Assembly (NCBI GenBank): GCA_009731375.1
Contig: BJOX01000254.1
Location: forward strand, 433,938-464,780
Length of the DNA: 30,843 nt
DNA from: Paulinella micropora
Taxonomy: Eukaryota; Cercozoa; Imbricatea; Euglyphida
Direction: 5' to 3'
Position numbers and translations under genes: made by a program. Numbering within the stretch: the first letter of the stretch is position 1; each line of letters starts with the position of its first letter. Of this stretch, positions 27,367 through 30,843 are shown in pieces. The notes beneath the pieces were generated by a model, which did no database searches, had not been told where the DNA came from, and worked only from the letters and a program-made list of their open reading frames with translations.

Positions 27367-29466
27367 TTGTTGAATTTAATCAAAAGTAACTAAATCAATG
27401 GCATGATGGTGCATGGCTAACTGCCTTCGAACGCCACTTAAAGACAAGTAATGAATGTCTAATCATCCCCAGCCGACTCGGGACGCTAAAGCATGCTCAC
27501 TGTACTATAGGACTCTAGAGCTCAGAAACAAGAAATAAAGAAAGAGGAAAAAGGAGCAGAAGAGCACGCACTATAGTAGAACAACAACAAAGGAGGGAGA
27601 AGTGGAAAGATAGTGAAGAGTGCAGGCAAGCCGTGGGAGAAGAGCTAGTCCGCGGAGAAGGGAGAAGAGGAAGAGAGGGAAGATGGAGGAGGAGGAGAAA
27701 CTTGCAGTGGCCACTGAAAAAACAGTCTGAGCAACAACTTAGAAGCTCGCGTGTGAGACAAACAAGTCGAATGGAGCAAGCCAGCACCAGCAATTAGTCA
27801 CAAGCGCTGGAGGCCGAAGGAAAGAGCTGTCTAGATACCTTCAAGGTCAGAAAAAGCAAGGAGTTGTAAGACCCCCATGGCCACCAAGATAGCCTGCAAG
27901 TGGATCATGGGCCCACCTTCTGAACCTAGAAAGGGAAACTGGAAAAAGATAGGGAATGGGGTGCCTAGAGAAGGGAAGGCTATGAGAGAAGGATCACTCC
28001 CTAGCACACTAGCTGGGCCATAGTAGACATCCGGTTGCGGGGTGAGAGGGTCCGCAGGAGAGAAGGGGCGAGAGGCTGTGACAGTGATGTCACAGGCAGC
28101 ACATGAAGAGAAAGAGAGGGAGGGTGAGAGGGGAAAAGGAGAGAAAAAGTAAGAGAGACAGAGAGAGAGAGAGATAGAGAGAGAATTAGTCCAGAGGTTC
28201 AAACGTGTCCCACATCTCCTGGCGCGTACGATCAAGAATCCTTGCATTCCCTTGAGCAGTGACAACCGCAGAGATGTTCCGGAAGTACTGCGTGAGTCCT
28301 GCCAGATTCAGAAAAGCTTCCATACTTCTGTTGGGCTCGAGTGAGGGAGGGGTAGACGGTAGCACCCCTGGAGAGTGTGTCCCTGTAAACCTGGATGCGG
28401 CGCAGGAACTTCAGGGCTGCATGTCCAAGAGCACCAGACGGCTCGATCACCAAGGGAACGAAGGAGATATCGAGCTGGTTGGCCATCTCCCCATAACGTC
28501 TTCTCTTGACGTGTTCTCTGGCTGTGGTTGCAGCAAGAGGTGCTGTGACAGCTGAACGGACAACAGATGCAGCTGTGGGTGTCGCGAAGGAGACATCAAT
28601 GAGCGCGTTGGGGGGACAGTTTTGACCCGGGAGCCACCAGACACGGAGGTCCGGTAGATCATTGGTGGGCTGGAGGAGGTTGGATGGTTCAATTTCAACC
28701 GAGCGCTCCACATCAACGGAGGAACCGCGCAAGCATCTGGACATAGGCGTCATGTCGCCTGGTGACCCCACCAGCAGCCGCATGACTGAGCGCACGATAT
28801 AATGCTGTACGTAGGATTCGTCTGTAAGCACAGCGTTACACGTGTGGCACGGTATGCCAGTTTCGGGGATGTCTAGGCACGCAAGACCTGGGATGCGTGT
28901 GAGGATAGCTGCCCTGAAGTCAGCATCAGAAAGAGTGAATTCCGCGATGGTGGGCACAATGGAAAATGGGAGTGCACGAGCACCCACTTGACGGGCAGAG
29001 AGGAGGGCTGTGCTGGCTAGGCTAACAGTTTCCGCAAGTGTCCTGGTCTCTTCCAGATGGTCTGACCAGATGTGTCTTGAAAGGATTCTCTGGAGGTGGC
29101 GGGGAGCAGGAGTGTTGCGAGTCATGATATGCTCAATCAGCTCAGTTGGAATCACCCCGATGCATCAGAGTGCGTGTCGTTGAGCGCAGGATGGTTGGTA
29201 TGCCATTATAGAGCTCGGCCGGGTCATCCGCTAGGTTGTAGTACTCACGCGGATCTCTACCTTCTAGGGCACCTACATCAATTGCTTGTAGGAAAGAGGA
29301 TAGATATGCTGCTGGAGATACAGCCTCAGTACATCCTAAACCACATACCGTATCTGCCTGGCAAGGTGAGTGCGTATTGTGCCAAGGCGGATAGGGAAGT
29401 GAAGGGTGGGAGGTGAAAGCGTGTAGTGAAGCAGGATCGAACATGGAGTCGAAGAGAGTGAGAGAG
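27367..29466 (-). mobile_element. Non-LTR retrotransposon copy: RT C-terminal region, 3' UTR and (CAA)n tail
   Basis: Read on the minus strand, the copy begins near 29466 within a reverse-transcriptase ORF. It passes through the ORF end at 28232 and an 870 bp 3' UTR, and finishes in a (CAA)n tail (27338-27366 as TTG on the plus strand). The 5' part is missing. The last 440 bp of the 3' UTR are repeated at 29513-29952, and shorter pieces follow to the right, all in the same orientation. Confidence 0.7.
28232..29440 (-). pseudogene. C-terminal part of a non-LTR retrotransposon reverse transcriptase with zinc motif and PD-(D/E)XK-like endonuclease region
   Basis: The 307-codon frame 29155-28232 (minus) is preceded, one frame over (29142 to about 29440), by a segment with GLGCTEAVSPAAYLSSF. 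This resembles the GGLGL...A-AAF-S region found after RT domains, so one frameshift lies near 29142-29155. In the main frame are a CHTC pair (residues 103-106) with His118, a gag-knuckle-like finger. Then PD (168-169), IDVSF (Asp187), Lys217 in REHVKRRRY, and FVPLVIEPSGALG follow. This order is seen after RT in many retroelements and fits a restriction-like endonuclease fold that would nick the target DNA. The catalytic RT core is absent, so the copy is dead. I cannot name the clade. Confidence 0.58.
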
Positions 29467-29512
29467 TTGTTGTTGCTGTTGCTGTTGCTGTTGTTGCTGT
29501 TGCTGTTGTTGT
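29467..29512. repeat. (TTG/CTG)n tail of the next LINE copy
   Basis: TTG with CTG variants, directly followed by the 3' end of the copy at 29513. On the minus strand it is a (CAA/CAG)n tail. Confidence 0.85.
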
Positions 29513-29952
29513 TAAATTTGATTAAAGTAATTAAACCAATGGCATGATGGTGCATGGCTAACTGCCTTCGAGCGCCACTTACATACAAGTAATAAATGTC
29601 TAATCATCCCAGCCGACTCGGGACGCCAGAGCATGCTCACTGTACTATAGGACTCTAGAGCTCAGAAACAAGAAATAAAAAGAGAGGAACAAGTAGCAGA
29701 AGAGCATTCACTATAGTAAAACAACAACAGAGGAGGGAGAAGAGGAAAGTCAGTGAAGAGAGCAGACAATCCGTGGGAGAAGAGCTAGTCCGCGGAGAGG
29801 GGAGAAGAGGAAGAGAGAGGGAAGATGGAGGATGAGGAGAGACTCGCCGTGGCAAATGAGAAAACAGTCTGAGCAACAAGTTAGAAGCTCGCGTGTGAGA
29901 CGAACAAGTCGAATGGAGCAGGCAAGTACCAGCAATTATTCACAAGCGCTGG
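29513..29952 (-). mobile_element. 5'-truncated LINE copy, 3' UTR only
   Basis: About 440 bp, highly similar to 27367-27811 (same order, scattered substitutions and small indels), with no coding part. It breaks off at CAAGCGCTGGA. Both copies share AGCTCAGAAACAAGAAATAAA and TCGAATGGAGCA. Confidence 0.8.
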
Positions 29953-30029
29953 ATGATTAAAGTGGAAGATGGTGTGTGGCTACGGCCTTCACTTGCCACT
30001 TTCATCCCCGTTTTTGTTGTTGTTCTTGT

Positions 30030-30080
<51 letters not shown>

Positions 30081-30730
30081 GCAATTTAATTAATAATGTT
30101 AACTAAACCAATGGCAAGATGGTGTGTGGCTAACGGCTCATATACGCCACTTCCAGACAAGTAAGTCTAGTCATCCCGTGCCGATTCGAGACACCAGAGC
30201 TTGACACCACTTCCAGAAAAGTAAATCTAGTCATCCCGTGCAGATTCGAGACGCCAGAGCTTGCTCACTACACTATAGGATCCAAAGGCTCAAAAACAAT
30301 AAATATATGCTGTTGTTGTTGTTGGTGTTAATGTAATAATAATAATAAATTTGAAAAAAATATTGTTGTTGTTGTTGTTGTTCAATTTAATTACAAAATT
30401 TAAACAAAATGATTAAAATGCAAGATGGGTTGTGGCTACTGCCTTCACTTGCCACTTTCATCCCCGGCCGACGGGACGCCAGAGCCTGCTAAAAACTATA
30501 GATCTCTAGTGCTCAGAAACAAAAAATAAAGGAAGAAAGAAGCGAGCAGAAGAGTGTGCCTTATAGTCGAACAATATGTTGTTGTTGTTGTTGTTGTGTT
30601 GTTGTTGTTGTTGTGTTGTTGTTGTTGTTGTGTTGTTGTGTTCTTGTTGTTGTTCAATTTAATGATAATAAGAAAATTTAAACAAAGTGATTAAGTTGTT
30701 GTTGTTGTCGTTGTTCAATTTAATGATGAT
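29953..30730 (-). mobile_element. Array of shorter LINE 3' fragments separated by (TTG)n tails
   Basis: Fragments lie at about 29953-30006, 30081-30300, 30382-30575, 30654-30694 and 30713-30725. Most are preceded on the left by a TTG tail (30010-30080, 30364-30381, 30579-30653, 30695-30712). Recurrent landmarks are TTCAATTTAATTA, TGTGTGGCTA-CGGC and GCCACTT. Within 30081-30300 a segment of about 55 bp (CCACTTCCAGA-AAGTAA onward) is itself tandemly duplicated. Confidence 0.7.
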
Positions 30731-30843
30731 GATGATGATAATAATAATAATAATAATAGTGCTTCTCTGTCAATGGCTGATGCAAATCTGCACATGCGCC
30801 TCCATCGTCTCACCCGTGAGGGGAGTACGAAGAATTGACGATA
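30731..30843. other. (ATG/ATA)n tract and unique end of window
   Basis: A short ATG/AAT triplet run to about 30760 is followed by about 80 bp of unique sequence with no recognisable gene. Confidence 0.6.

Noticed and set aside
26412-27383. Long open frames of up to about 300 codons of poly-Val, poly-Leu, poly-Cys or poly-Asn
   Set aside because: They arise because TTG/TCG repeats contain no stop in several frames on both strands; composition is pure repeat.
27367-29952. The two 440 bp direct repeats as LTRs of a small retrotransposon
   Set aside because: They lack TG...CA ends and target duplications, further truncated copies occur alone, and each copy ends in a (CAA)n tail, which fits LINE 3' ends better.
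22283-30730. CRISPR-like arrays
   Set aside because: The repeats are simple trinucleotides or LINE fragments with no regular spacer length and no cas gene.

Overview
The window looks like nuclear DNA of a eukaryote with a repeat-rich genome, probably a protist or alga, though an invertebrate is not excluded. Evidence includes a Ty3/gypsy-type LTR retrotransposon, a decayed eukaryotic DNA virus of the Polinton-like virus (PLV) type, fragments of a non-LTR retrotransposon, and several kilobases of microsatellite. No host housekeeping gene, rRNA or tRNA is recognisable. Three assembly gaps lie between 22.7 and 26.2 kb, all flanked by poly-G runs, so the right half is less reliable.

Layout. (1) 1-585: a very GC-rich 3' end of a SNF2/DEAD-like helicase gene, whose stop codon overlaps an AATAAA. 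(2) About 784-11286: an AT-rich, gene-dense viral island. It holds a packaging ATPase, a major capsid protein, a penton-like minor capsid protein, a GIY-YIG nuclease, a putative fibre, a tyrosine-recombinase/telomere-resolvase-like protein and several unknown small genes. Most genes are broken by single-base frameshifts in homopolymers or by in-frame TGA codons. No DNA polymerase or replicative helicase is present, so this is an incomplete, decaying endogenous element. (3) 11495-22284: a palindromic foldback element with arms of about 177 bp. One arm is split by a 10.4 kb LTR retrotransposon at 11757-22145, with 249 bp LTRs differing at two positions. The intact arm shows the empty site and proves a 4 bp target duplication, GCTC. 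Gag (one +1 frameshift) and Pol (intact, 1915 codons) are in the same frame, separated by one UGA codon in the leaky context UGA-CGG. (4) 22285-27283: microsatellites (TA/TG, CTTT, TTG, GTA, CTA, CT, GA) and gaps, including a TTG/TCG array of about 900 bp. (5) 27284-30730: nested fragments of one non-LTR retrotransposon family, all on the minus strand, each ending in a (CAA)n tail that appears as (TTG)n on the plus strand. One copy keeps the C-terminal reverse-transcriptase ORF with a zinc motif and a PD-(D/E)XK-like endonuclease region.

How the parts relate. The viral genes form a morphogenesis block (ATPase, capsid, penton, fibre) beside a recombinase that could have served integration or end resolution. 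The retrotransposon is the youngest arrival, judging from its near-identical LTRs and intact pol. The LINE-like copies seem to have seeded the trinucleotide arrays around them.
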